Below are positions 16,110 to 25,500 of a stretch of DNA of 51,979 bases, piece after piece. The stretch comes from an uncultured Bacilli bacterium (GTDB lineage: Bacteria; Bacillota_I; Bacilli_A; RF39; UBA660), in contig CAKOZV010000008.1 of the NCBI GenBank assembly GCA_934131695.1, positions 1 through 51,979 of the forward strand, read 5' to 3'. A program made the position numbers and the translations under genes. Within the stretch, counting starts at the first letter, position 1. Every line of letters begins with the position of its first letter. The notes under the pieces were generated by a model. It was not told where the DNA came from. It did not search any database and saw only the letters and a list, made by a program, of their open reading frames with translations.

Positions 16110-17128
16110 ATATGAAGTGCATTTTCTTGATTTAGTTGCTTAGAATTATTATTTTTATAGATCAACGCTTCTTTTTGATAATACTCGTTAGTAGATTTAA
16201 TAAAACAAGTATCATCTTTTTGTTTTATTCCTAGTATTCTAAAAGCAGTCTCTACATCTGTGTATTCCATAGGTTGCATCATATATTCATTTAATGCTAG
16301 CACTTTATCTAAAGAATCATCTTGCATCAGTAAGTAACTGCTATAAGCAGTACCTATAAAATATCTAAATGAATAATCTGGATTGAATTTTTTATTATCC
16401 ATTAACTTATTTAGATAATTTAAGTACATTAAAAAATTTTCTTTTTTCATATTGTAAAAATTTAACTCTTTGCTATGTTCATTAATAAAACTATAACTAT
16501 TTTCATCTAAATAACCTAAGTGATTTTTTAAATTTAAAAAATCACTTTCAATGCTTAATTCATTATGACAATTCCAAAAATCAATGTATCTAAGTATTCT
16601 TGATTTAGCTACATCTGTTCTTGAGTAGCCATTTTCTATTAAAAAATCTAAAAATTTATTTTCCATGTAAATTGATATAACTTCAGAAAATACTGGTGCC
16701 ACCTTAGAGTTGGAACTGTTTAAAGAATGAAAGAATTCATGTATAACACAAGTAGAATCATTTATAGTACCAGTGAATTTTACACTATAATTCTTATTAT
16801 TACATTGGTTTTTAATATTTTGCTCATCTTCATCAAATGAGTTATGAAAATCGAAATATCCATTGTTGAAACTTTCCTTGAAATATTCTAAATAATCTTC
16901 TCCCAAATTAGAAAGAAACTTAGTTACTAAATCGAGCGTTTCAATTCCACTAACTTTTTCTTCTAATTTTAAATTCAACTCATTAGAACCAATAAGTTTG
17001 AATAAATTAATTTTTTTTCTTCCTTTTTTTAAAAAACTAACGGCTAAATCTAAATTAGAAACATAAAACTCGTTTTGACTTTCATTTAAAAAGTCATTAA
17101 AAGTGTCATTAAGCTTAAAATATTCCAT
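16106..17128 (-). CDS. Compact M3-like zincin, HEFFH
   Basis: The 340-residue protein carries a zinc-peptidase motif HEFFH at residues 130-134 (NDSTCVIHEFFHSL) and a possible third ligand Glu149 in VFSEVISIYMEN, the arrangement of gluzincins. The order IHE..H, then E..S...ME, then a helix-rich half with FRYFIGTAYSSYL, mirrors PepF (FLAEIAS..., YQYATGLSIAS) and the protein at 42914-43963, whose HExxH is also at residue 130. I infer a short, divergent M3-family member lacking most of the N-terminal half. No signal peptide. The ATG at 17128 is preferred over an upstream TTG; GAGGGG lies 10 bases before it. Substrate is unknown and catalysis unproven. Confidence 0.6.
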   Translation of the reverse strand: MEYFKLNDTFNDFLNESQNEFYVSNLDLAVSFLKKGRKKINLFKLIGSNELNLKLEEKVSGIETLDLVTKFLSNLGEDYLEYFKESFNNGYFDFHNSFDEDEQNIKNQCNNKNYSVKFTGTINDSTCVIHEFFHSLNSSNSKVAPVFSEVISIYMENKFLDFLIENGYSRTDVAKSRILRYIDFWNCHNELSIESDFLNLKNHLGYLDENSYSFINEHSKELNFYNMKKENFLMYLNYLNKLMDNKKFNPDYSFRYFIGTAYSSYLLMQDDSLDKVLALNEYMMQPMEYTDVETAFRILGIKQKDDTCFIKSTNEYYQKEALIYKNNNSKQLNQENALHI

Positions 17129-17154
17129 ATAACACCAACCCCTCAATTTGCCAT

Positions 17155-17183
17155 ATTATATCACATTTTGGGCATTTTGTCTA
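17155..17183 (-). promoter_or_regulatory. Promoter of the zincin gene
   Basis: On the minus strand TAGACA (complement of 17178-17183) and TATAAT (complement of 17155-17160) are 17 bases apart, a strong sigma-A promoter. Confidence 0.7.
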
Positions 17184-17247
17184 ATATATTGTTGTTGCTC
17201 TAATGAGACTGCTTTATTTGAAAATGTAAAAAAATTACTAAAAATAA

Positions 17248-17277
17248 TTGACAATGGGTAAAATATTATTGTAAACT
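17248..17277 (+). promoter_or_regulatory. Promoter of the T-box/gatCAB-aspS operon
   Basis: TTGACA (17248-17253) and TAAACT (17272-17277) are 18 bases apart, just upstream of the T-box leader. Confidence 0.65.
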
Positions 17278-17284
17278 TTACTAG

Positions 17285-17515
17285 AAAACGTTGATGAAGA
17301 GAAGTAGGAATACTTGACTTATAAGAGAAGCTGTGGTTGGTGAAAACAGTTAAGGAAAGTATTTTTGAATAACACTTCGGAGTGCTTAAAGAATAAAGTA
17401 GACTAAGCCGGGTAGACTCCCGTTAACAAGATAAGCGATTATCATACTTGATAATAAATTGGGTGGTACCGCGGGTAAAGACTCGTCCCTTAACTGGGAT
17501 TAGAGTCTTTTTCGT
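17285..17515 (+). promoter_or_regulatory. T-box leader, Asn (AAC) specifier
   Basis: The leader carries the conserved T-box sequence GGGTGGTACCGCGG (17461-17474) and a terminator made by AAAGACTC (17477-17484) and GAGTCTTT (17503-17510) plus a T-run. In Stem I, AATACT pairs with AGTATT and the lower stem GAAGT with ACTTC. The 3' side of the specifier loop reads GAATAACAC; aligned with the TyrS leader layout this places AAC at 17371-17373, the Asn codon. Uncharged tRNA-Asn would therefore turn on gatCAB-aspS. The specifier assignment is from hand-folding. Confidence 0.88.
17477..17515 (+). terminator. T-box regulated terminator
   Basis: AAAGACTC/GAGTCTTT with an inner CCC/GGG pairing and a TTCGTTTTC tail. 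It competes with the antiterminator formed by the T-box sequence. Confidence 0.85.
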
Positions 17516-17539
17516 TTTCTAAAGAAAGGACTGATAAAT

Positions 17540-17848
17540 GTGATAACTAAAGAGATGTTGAAAGACTATGCTAAAAAGCTTATGTTTGACATGGATGATA
17601 ATGAGTATGAAACATTAGAAGATGAGTTTAAAACTATTCTTAAACAAATGGAACTTATCGAAAATATTCCTAATATAAAAAAGACAGAGCCATTATTTTA
17701 TCCATATGTCTCATATGAAGCGAAACTTAGATGTGATGAAGTAAATGAAATGGAGATGCTTTCTGTTAACGAAGTATTGGAAAATACAGAACATCAAGTA
17801 AGAGATCAAGTAAAAGTACCAAGGGTGGTGGAAGCTGATGAATTATAG
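17540..17848 (+). CDS. gatC: Asp/Glu-tRNA amidotransferase subunit C
   Basis: GatC is the small subunit that ties GatA to GatB in the enzyme converting Asp-tRNA(Asn) or Glu-tRNA(Gln) to the amide form. The 102-residue protein shows the typical start (ITKEMLKDYAKKLMFDMDDNE), the ILKQMELIENI helix and the conserved C-terminal tail ending VPRVVE. The start is GTG at 17540; the ATG two bases earlier runs straight into TGA. AAAGGA lies 9 bases upstream. It overlaps gatA by 11 bases. Confidence 0.92.
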   Translation: MITKEMLKDYAKKLMFDMDDNEYETLEDEFKTILKQMELIENIPNIKKTEPLFYPYVSYEAKLRCDEVNEMEMLSVNEVLENTEHQVRDQVKVPRVVEADEL

Positions 17849-19286
17849 AAAATGTTTAATTAGTGATTTAAGAGAAAACTTAGATAATGGTAGTATAACT
17901 AGTGAAGAACTATTTAATGAAGCAGTTAGTCTTGCTAATAAGTATCAAGAATCTTATAACTGTTTTGTAACTATCTGTGATAAGTTTAAGATGAAGAAAA
18001 GAACCACTCCGCTAGCAGGTATACCCTATGCTTTAAAAGATAATATTTCAACTAGTAATATTTTAACAACCGCCTCTAGTAATATCTTAAAAAACTATGT
18101 ACCAGTCTATGATGCAACTGTTTATAAGAAATTAAAGAATGCCGGAGCAGTATTAGTTGGAAAAACTGTTCTAGATGAACTTGCTATGGGTGGAACTGGA
18201 ACGACAGGACATACTGGAATAGTTAGAAATCCTTATGATAAGACAAGAGAGATTGGTGGCTCTAGTGCCGGAAGTGCTGCTGCAGTTGCTCTTGGAATAG
18301 TTCCTTTTGCTATTGGAAGTGACACTGGTGACTCTATTAGAAAACCAGCTGCTTTTGGAGGAGTGGTTGGCTATAAACCAACTTATGGGTTAATATCTCG
18401 TTATGGTTTATTTGCTTTTGCCTCAAGTCTCGATCATGTTGGCTGTTTTGCAAGAAGTGTTAAAGACGTCGCTTTAGTTACTAATACTATCAAAGGATAT
18501 GATCCTCACGATATGACCACTTATCAAGATGATAGTGATTTACTAGATGGTATCGATGAACCACTAGCAGGTAAAAAGTTATTCTATATCAAAGAAATAG
18601 TAGATAGAAGTTTATATAAAGAAGACGATGATGAGTTAATGCAAGTATTAGATAACTTTTATTCACTTCTTGAAAGATTAAAGACTAGAGGAGCAGAAAT
18701 AACAGAAGTATCCATTGATAAAGCATTACTAGAAGCAATATATCCTACTTATATGACTATATCTTGTGCCGAAGCAACTAGTAATAACTCTAACTTAACA
18801 GGAATAGCTTTTGGAAATAGAGTGGCTAAAGATGATGTTAATAGTCTAATAACTGCTACTAGAACAGAAGGCTTCTCAGAACTTATTAAAAGACGTTTTG
18901 TCCTAGGCAGTTATATTTTACAAAAAGAAAATCAAGAGAAACTTTATCTAAATGCTTGTAGAGTTAGAAGATTATTAGTAGATAAATTGACAAATCTTTT
19001 TAAAGAATATGATAGCTTAATCTTACCTTGTAGTGGTGGACCTGCTCCTAAGTTTGATGATGATAGTGATAAGCTAAGTGATAAATACCTATTATTAGAA
19101 AATCATATGGCACTAGGTAACTTCGGAGGATTCCCATCAATTACTATCCCATCTGGTTTTGTAAATAACTGTCCGATTGGTATTAATCTTACTAGTGGAA
19201 TAAAAGAAGATAAGAAAGTATTAAATATTGCTAATGAGATAGAAATGTTAACCGGTCTTAAAGGACAAATAGGAGGTGAAGAGTAA
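17838..19286 (+). CDS. gatA: Asp/Glu-tRNA amidotransferase subunit A
   Basis: GatA is the amidase that frees ammonia from glutamine. The Ser-cisSer-Lys triad is present as K67 (YALKDNIS), S142 (GGSSAGSAAA) and S166, with the same spacing as in Staphylococcus GatA (K79, S154, S178). The residue before the nucleophile is Asp (GSDTGDSIRKPAAF) where most GatA have Gly; I recall the same Asp in Mollicutes GatA. Length 482 is normal. It overlaps gatB by one base, so expression is coupled. Confidence 0.95.
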   Translation: MNYRKCLISDLRENLDNGSITSEELFNEAVSLANKYQESYNCFVTICDKFKMKKRTTPLAGIPYALKDNISTSNILTTASSNILKNYVPVYDATVYKKLKNAGAVLVGKTVLDELAMGGTGTTGHTGIVRNPYDKTREIGGSSAGSAAAVALGIVPFAIGSDTGDSIRKPAAFGGVVGYKPTYGLISRYGLFAFASSLDHVGCFARSVKDVALVTNTIKGYDPHDMTTYQDDSDLLDGIDEPLAGKKLFYIKEIVDRSLYKEDDDELMQVLDNFYSLLERLKTRGAEITEVSIDKALLEAIYPTYMTISCAEATSNNSNLTGIAFGNRVAKDDVNSLITATRTEGFSELIKRRFVLGSYILQKENQEKLYLNACRVRRLLVDKLTNLFKEYDSLILPCSGGPAPKFDDDSDKLSDKYLLLENHMALGNFGGFPSITIPSGFVNNCPIGINLTSGIKEDKKVLNIANEIEMLTGLKGQIGGEE

Positions 19287-20722
19287 TGTATGATGTAGTT
19301 ATTGGACTTGAAGTGCACTGTGAATTAGATACGTTATCTAAAAACTTTTCAAGTAGTGAAAATAGTTATACTAAGATTCCTAATATTCACGTTTCACCAG
19401 TTGATTTAGGGCTACCGGGAATATTACCTGTTGTAAATGAAAAAGCTTGTTACAACGCTTTAAGAACAGCGATGGCTCTTCACTGTGAGAACCCTGATGA
19501 GATAATGTTTGATCGCAAAAACTATTTTTATCCAGATCTTCCTAAAGGCTACCAAATAACACAAGTTACTAAACCAATGGGAAGAAATGGTTACTTAGAT
19601 ATATTAGTAGATGGTTCTATCAAAAGAGTATTAATTCATCAGTTACATCTTGAGGAAGATACAGCTAGTCTAGAGCATGATAAGAACTATTCCTTAATAG
19701 ATTACAACCGTAGTGGTGTACCACTAATGGAAATAGTAACAGAACCATGTCTTACCAGTGCCTTAGAAGCAGTAACCTTTCTAGAAGACTTAAGAGATGT
19801 CTTCTTATATCTAGGAGTTAGTGAAGCAAAGACTGATAAAGGTCAGATGCGTTGTGATGTCAATATCTCTTTAAAAGAAAAAGGTAGTGATAAGCTTGGT
19901 ACTAAAGTAGAAATGAAAAATATCAACTCCTTCACTAGTGTCAAAGAAGCGATAGAATATGAAATAAAAAGACAAAGTGAAGCCTTAGCTAAAGGTGAAA
20001 AAATAATTCAAGAGACAAGACGAATTGATGAGATGGGAAAGACTCACTCTATGCGTGAAAAAGTTGATGCTATTGATTATAAATACTTTGTTGATGCTAA
20101 CTTACCACCAGTTAAAATAACTGATACTAAGAAAAAGGAGTTAATGCAATCTATCCCTAAATTAAAACTAGATAGAATCTTAACCTATCAAAAAGAGTTA
20201 GGACTAGACTATTATGACGCAGCTATTATTGCTAAAGAAAGAGACCTAGCAGATTACTTTGAAGAGACTGTAAAAGATGTTAAAGATGTAAGCTTAGCTG
20301 TTAATTTTATAACAACTAGTATCTTATCAACTTTAAATAAATTAGAAATTACTATTGAAGAGTTAGTAGTAACTCCTTCAATGCTAAGTAGTTTAATAAA
20401 CTTAGTAAGTAGTGATAAGTTATCACTTGATCATGCTAAAAAAATACTTTATAAAGCAATAGAGCTAAAAACTGATCCTATTAAATTAATAGAGAAAGAA
20501 AATTTGTCACAAATAAACGATAAAGATGAATTAATTAAATACATAAAAATAGAGTTTGATAAATATCCTAATCAAGTAGAACAATATATAAAAGAAGATA
20601 ATTTATCAGTTATTAATTTCTTTATGGGAAAGGTTATGTCATCTACTAAAAGACAAGCTAATCCCAATATGACAAGAGAATTAATTAAAGAAGAATTAGA
20701 AAGGATGAAGAAAAATGATTAA
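19286..20722 (+). CDS. gatB: Asp/Glu-tRNA amidotransferase subunit B
   Basis: GatB binds the mischarged tRNA and activates its side chain with ATP before amidation. The 478-residue protein starts MYDVVIGLEVHCELDT and contains the conserved DRKNYFYPDLPKGYQI, HLEEDTASLEHD and DYNRSGVPLMEIV stretches, then GQMRCDVNIS and the helical YqeY-like C-terminal domain. All expected catalytic-domain motifs are seen. It overlaps aspS by 8 bases. Confidence 0.96.
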   Translation: MYDVVIGLEVHCELDTLSKNFSSSENSYTKIPNIHVSPVDLGLPGILPVVNEKACYNALRTAMALHCENPDEIMFDRKNYFYPDLPKGYQITQVTKPMGRNGYLDILVDGSIKRVLIHQLHLEEDTASLEHDKNYSLIDYNRSGVPLMEIVTEPCLTSALEAVTFLEDLRDVFLYLGVSEAKTDKGQMRCDVNISLKEKGSDKLGTKVEMKNINSFTSVKEAIEYEIKRQSEALAKGEKIIQETRRIDEMGKTHSMREKVDAIDYKYFVDANLPPVKITDTKKKELMQSIPKLKLDRILTYQKELGLDYYDAAIIAKERDLADYFEETVKDVKDVSLAVNFITTSILSTLNKLEITIEELVVTPSMLSSLINLVSSDKLSLDHAKKILYKAIELKTDPIKLIEKENLSQINDKDELIKYIKIEFDKYPNQVEQYIKEDNLSVINFFMGKVMSSTKRQANPNMTRELIKEELERMKKND

Positions 20723-22460
20723 AAATATATATCGTGACTGCTATGCTGGTAGTCTTAGAGAAAAAGATATTGATAAAGAAGTAAAAGTAGCTGGTTTCAT
20801 TGAAAACATAAGAGACCATGGTGGAGTAATCTTTGTTGATTTAAGAGATTACTATGGAACACTACAATTAGTTAGTAATGATGATAAGATGTTTGATGAT
20901 TTAACAAGAGAGTCATCTGTTACAGTAACGGGAAAGATTCGTAAAAGAGATAGTGATGACTATAATGACCGAATTGAAACTGGTACTATTGAATTATTAG
21001 TTAGTTCTATAAAGGTACTTGGTAAGAGTAAGAATGTTTTACCATTTGAGGTTATGACTAGTAAAGATGTATCAGAAGATGTAAGACTAAAGTATCGTTA
21101 TCTAGATTTAAGAAATCCTAAAGTTAAACAGTCTATTCTATTTAGAAATAAAGTTATTCACTTTTTAAGAAACTTAATGGAAAGTGAAGACTTTGTTGAA
21201 CTACAAACTCCAATCTTAACTTCATCATCTCCTGAAGGAGCAAGAGACTTTCTAGTACCTAGTAGAAAATATAAAGGAAAGTTTTATGCTTTACCACAAG
21301 CTCCTCAACAATTTAAACAACTACTAATGTGTGCTGGTTTTGATAAATACTATCAAATAGCACCATGCTTTAGAGATGAAGATGCAAGAAGTGACCGTGT
21401 CTATGGTGAATTTTATCAATTAGATTTTGAAATGGCTTTTTCAACTGAAGAAGATGTCTTAAGAATGGGTGAGAAAGTATTTTATGAAACTTTTAAAGAG
21501 TTTGCTAAAGATAAAGATATATCAGAACCACCATTTATTAGATTAACTTATAAAGAGGCTATGGAAAAGTATGGTTCTGATAAACCAGATTTAAGAAACC
21601 CTTTAGTCATAATTGATTTAACAGAAGAATTTGAAGAGACAGAATTTCGTCCTTTTAGAGGTGTACCCGTTAAAGGAATTAAAGTAGAAAACTTAGCTAG
21701 TAAGAGTAATTCTTGGTTTAATGAGGTAGTTGATTATGCCAAAAGTATTGGTATGCCTGGTATTGGTTATTTAAAAGTAAATGAAGATTTATCATTTGCT
21801 GGTCCTATTGATAAGTTTTTAACCGAAGATGAACGTGAAGCTTTAATAGATAAAGCTGATCTTAAGAAAGATGATGTCTTATTCTTTATAGCAGATCGTA
21901 AGAAATCATTAGAACTAGCTGGTTCTATTAGAATGGAATTAGGTAGAAAACTTGATTTAATGGATCCTGATAAATATGTTTTTGCTATCATTCATGACTT
22001 TCCAATGTTTGAGTGGGATGAAGAAAATGAGTGTTATACCTTCATGCACAACCCATTCAGTATGCCGAAAGATGGAATGAAAGGACTTAATCAAAAAGTA
22101 GAGGACATTCTAGCATACCAATTTGACTTTGTTTGTAATGGTGTAGAACTATCTAGTGGAGCAGTTAGAAACCATGACTTAGAAATTATGAAGAAAGTAT
22201 TTGCAATAGCAGGTTATGAGGAAGAAGAAATAGAAAAGAGATTTAAAGCTTTATATGAAGCTTTCCAATATGGAGCACCACCTCATGCAGGTATGGCTCC
22301 TGGACTTGATCGTATTCTAATGATGCTTCTAGATGAAGACTCTATTAGAGAAACAATCGCATTCCCAATGAGTGCTTCAGGAAGCGATATCTTAATGAAT
22401 GCTCCAAGTACTGTTACAGAACAACAATTAAGAGAAGTACATATCAAAGTAAGAGATTAG
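20715..22460 (+). CDS. aspS: Aspartyl-tRNA synthetase
   Basis: The 581-residue class II synthetase has an OB-fold anticodon domain (GVIFVDLRDYYGTLQLV), motif 2 (CFRDEDARSDRVYGEFYQLD), the bacterial GAD insertion domain and motif 3 (GLDRILMMLL). Bacterial-length AspRS with a GAD domain is usually non-discriminating when gatCAB supplies Asn-tRNA. Its place in an operon with gatCAB under an Asn T-box supports that role here. The ending TVTEQQLREVHIKV is typical. Confidence 0.96.
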   Translation: MIKNIYRDCYAGSLREKDIDKEVKVAGFIENIRDHGGVIFVDLRDYYGTLQLVSNDDKMFDDLTRESSVTVTGKIRKRDSDDYNDRIETGTIELLVSSIKVLGKSKNVLPFEVMTSKDVSEDVRLKYRYLDLRNPKVKQSILFRNKVIHFLRNLMESEDFVELQTPILTSSSPEGARDFLVPSRKYKGKFYALPQAPQQFKQLLMCAGFDKYYQIAPCFRDEDARSDRVYGEFYQLDFEMAFSTEEDVLRMGEKVFYETFKEFAKDKDISEPPFIRLTYKEAMEKYGSDKPDLRNPLVIIDLTEEFEETEFRPFRGVPVKGIKVENLASKSNSWFNEVVDYAKSIGMPGIGYLKVNEDLSFAGPIDKFLTEDEREALIDKADLKKDDVLFFIADRKKSLELAGSIRMELGRKLDLMDPDKYVFAIIHDFPMFEWDEENECYTFMHNPFSMPKDGMKGLNQKVEDILAYQFDFVCNGVELSSGAVRNHDLEIMKKVFAIAGYEEEEIEKRFKALYEAFQYGAPPHAGMAPGLDRILMMLLDEDSIRETIAFPMSASGSDILMNAPSTVTEQQLREVHIKVRD

Positions 22461-22484
22461 CTGTAAAAAAATATAGCTTTTTTC
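22459..22484 (+). terminator. Terminator after aspS
   Basis: AGCTGTA (22459-22465) pairs with TATAGCT (22472-22478), one G-U pair, followed by TTTTTC. Confidence 0.75.
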
Positions 22485-22504
22485 TTTTACTCTTTAAAGT
22501 TGTG

Positions 22505-22513
22505 TGGTATACT
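22505..22513 (+). promoter_or_regulatory. Extended -10 promoter of the surface-protein gene
   Basis: TGGTATACT (22505-22513) is an extended -10 element with no good -35 at 17 bases. The same TGGTATACT occurs before the AI-2E-type permease gene (36999-37007). Confidence 0.5.
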
Positions 22514-22544
22514 CATCTTATGATAGGAGGATAGGAAAAAGACA

Positions 22545-25500
22545 ATGAATATTAGAAAAATTAGTACTAAGAATTTAGTACGAATACTAGTAGTTTTAAT
22601 TGTTTTAATAGGTGGAATCTTTACTAAGAAAACATTAACATCTTATGCTTTATTAGAAAGTAGTGAAGCACCTAGTAAATTGGTTACTAGTACAGGTAAT
22701 GTTATGTCTGATAGGGTAAGTCTTTTTGATGACTTAGATGGGGATGAAATTATTTCATTAGTACCTTTCTATGGAACAGATGATAATGGTAATAAATATA
22801 CCGTATATTGTCTTGAAAAAAGCAAAGACTTTGCTCCAGATCAGACTGTAACTAAAGTTGATACACCACTTGATGATGGATATACCTATATAATTAAAAA
22901 TGGTTATCCAAATAAAAGTTTAACAGGAAATGATAAGAATGATAATTATTTAACTCAGATAGCGGTATGGCTCTATCAAGATAGATCATCGGGTGTAAGT
23001 GATACTACAAATGGGGTACTTACTGCTAATCAGAAAAATTCAATTATGAAAAGTAGTTATTATACTGTAATTAATAACTTAGTAACAGGAGCGATGAATG
23101 CTAAAAACACTACTAATATTACTAATCCGACCTTTAGTGTAAGTAGTGGAACATTATCTACTGATAGTGATAATACTTATCTAATAAGTAATGTGATGAG
23201 AATAACTGCTAATACAGATGAGTTTATTAACTATAAAATAGTCGCTTCTAGTAATGATATTGCAGCAAGTGATATAGAAGTACTTGATGAAAATAATAAT
23301 ATTATAAGTACTAATGATACTATATCTAAAGATGTTGGTTTTAAAATTAGAATACCTTTAGCTAAGATAAAGAAGGCATCTGTTATAAACATTGATATTA
23401 TTAATAACTATAAAGATTACAAGACTTATGGTTATGAACCACCCGAGGGTATGAAAGATACAATGCAAAAATCATTTGTATCACTACTAGCATCAACAGT
23501 AACATCTAAACAGATATCTACTAGTCTTAATATGCCAGTAGGAAGTATTACTATTAACAAGATAGATGGTAATACTAATAATAACTTAGCAGGAGCTAGT
23601 TTTACCATTAAGAGATTAGCAACTAATGAAATAGTAGATAGTTTTACTACAACAACTATTTCTCATGTAACATCTAACTTGTTACCAGGTACTTATGAAA
23701 TTACTGAAACAGCAGCGGCTAATGGTTATTATATAACAGATAAAACATCTAATATAACAATAACAAGTAATGATTTAAATAAGACCAAAACAATAACTAA
23801 TAGTCAAGCAGAAGTATCAATCAGAAAGATAGATAGTGTTACTAAACAAGCAGTAAGTGGTGCAGTCTTAAAAATAGTAGATAGTAATAATCAAACAGTA
23901 AAGACAATTACTACTACAAATGACTATACTAAAATAACTGGTCTTTCACTTGGAACTTATAAAGTAGTAGAAGTGACTGCTCCAGATGGTTATACTCTAA
24001 ATACTACGGCAAAAGAATTTACTTTAAGTAGTACTAATCCAAAAATAACTCTAGATTATGCTGATCAACAAAATGAAACAATTATTGTTAAGAAAGATGC
24101 TAAAACTAATGCTATCTTAGCAGGAGCTACTTTAAAAGTTATTAATAAAGATACTAACGAGGCAGTTGATACTTTTGTAACAACAACTACTGGTCACAGT
24201 ATTAAAGGACTAAAAACAGGAACTTATAAAGTTATCGAAGAAGCTGCTCCTAGTGGTTATACTAAGAGTGATGCAACAGTAGAGTTTACTATTAGTAATA
24301 ATCAAACTGAAGTACAAACAGTAACATTCTATAACAGTACTAATCAAATAAGTATTACTAAAGTAGATGCTGATACTAATGAAGTTCTTGCTAATGCTAA
24401 GTTTAATATCTTAAATAGTAATAATCAAATAGTTAAAACATTTACTACGACAAAAGAAGCATATCTTTTAGATAAATTAGCAGTAGGTAAGTATTACTTA
24501 GAAGAGGTAGAAGCTCCTAGTGGATATGTTCTTAATAAAGAAAAAGTAGCTTTTGAAGTAACTGCTACTACTAATAATCTACAAGTAGTATTTAAAAATA
24601 AAAAGAATGGTTTAAAACTAGGTAAGATAGATACTACTACTAAAGAATATCTAGCAGGAGCTAAAATGAAGCTTACTGATAGTGATGGCAAGACAGTAAA
24701 AGAGTTTACTAGTGAGAGTAATTTAACTACTATCACTGGTTTAAAAGTAGGTATTTATTATTTAGAAGAGATAGAAGCACCTAATGGTTATATAAAAAAT
24801 ACTACTAAGAATAAAATAGTTATTACTAATACATCAGATGAAGTAACTTCTACTATTGAAAATAAAAAGATAAAAGTAAGTTTAAGTAAAGTAGATGCCG
24901 ATACTAATAAACAAATAGCAGGAGTATTATTTGAGTTACTAGATAGTTCTAAGAATGTGATAGGAACATTTACAACAACTGCTACTAAAACAGATATTTC
25001 TTCTTTAAAAGCATTAAAAGAAGGAGATTATTACTTAAGAGAAAAAAGTACTAAAGATGGTTATGTACTTGATAATAGTTTGCATAAATTTACTATAAAT
25101 AGTAGTAATTATGACTTTACCATTACTTTAAAAAACAAATTAAATGAAGTAAGACTAGGTAAGATAGATGCTAAGACTAAGAAATATATTAAAGGAGCTA
25201 CTTTAAAATTAAGTAGTGTAACTTATAGTGATTTTGAACCAGTGACATTTGTATCAGAAGAAAATGCCACATCTATTAAAGGATTAAAAGCAGGTAGATA
25301 TATCTTAGAAGAAGTAAAAGCTCCAGATGGTTATGTTACTTCTAATTCAAAAATATACTTTGATGTAACAAGTAGTGGTGAGGTTAAGACAGAAACTATT
25401 AAGAATGATATATTATCTATTAGTATTAATAATAAAAAAGTAACTGTTAATGCTAATAAAGGTTATTCATTTACTATATATAATAGTGATGGTACTAAAG

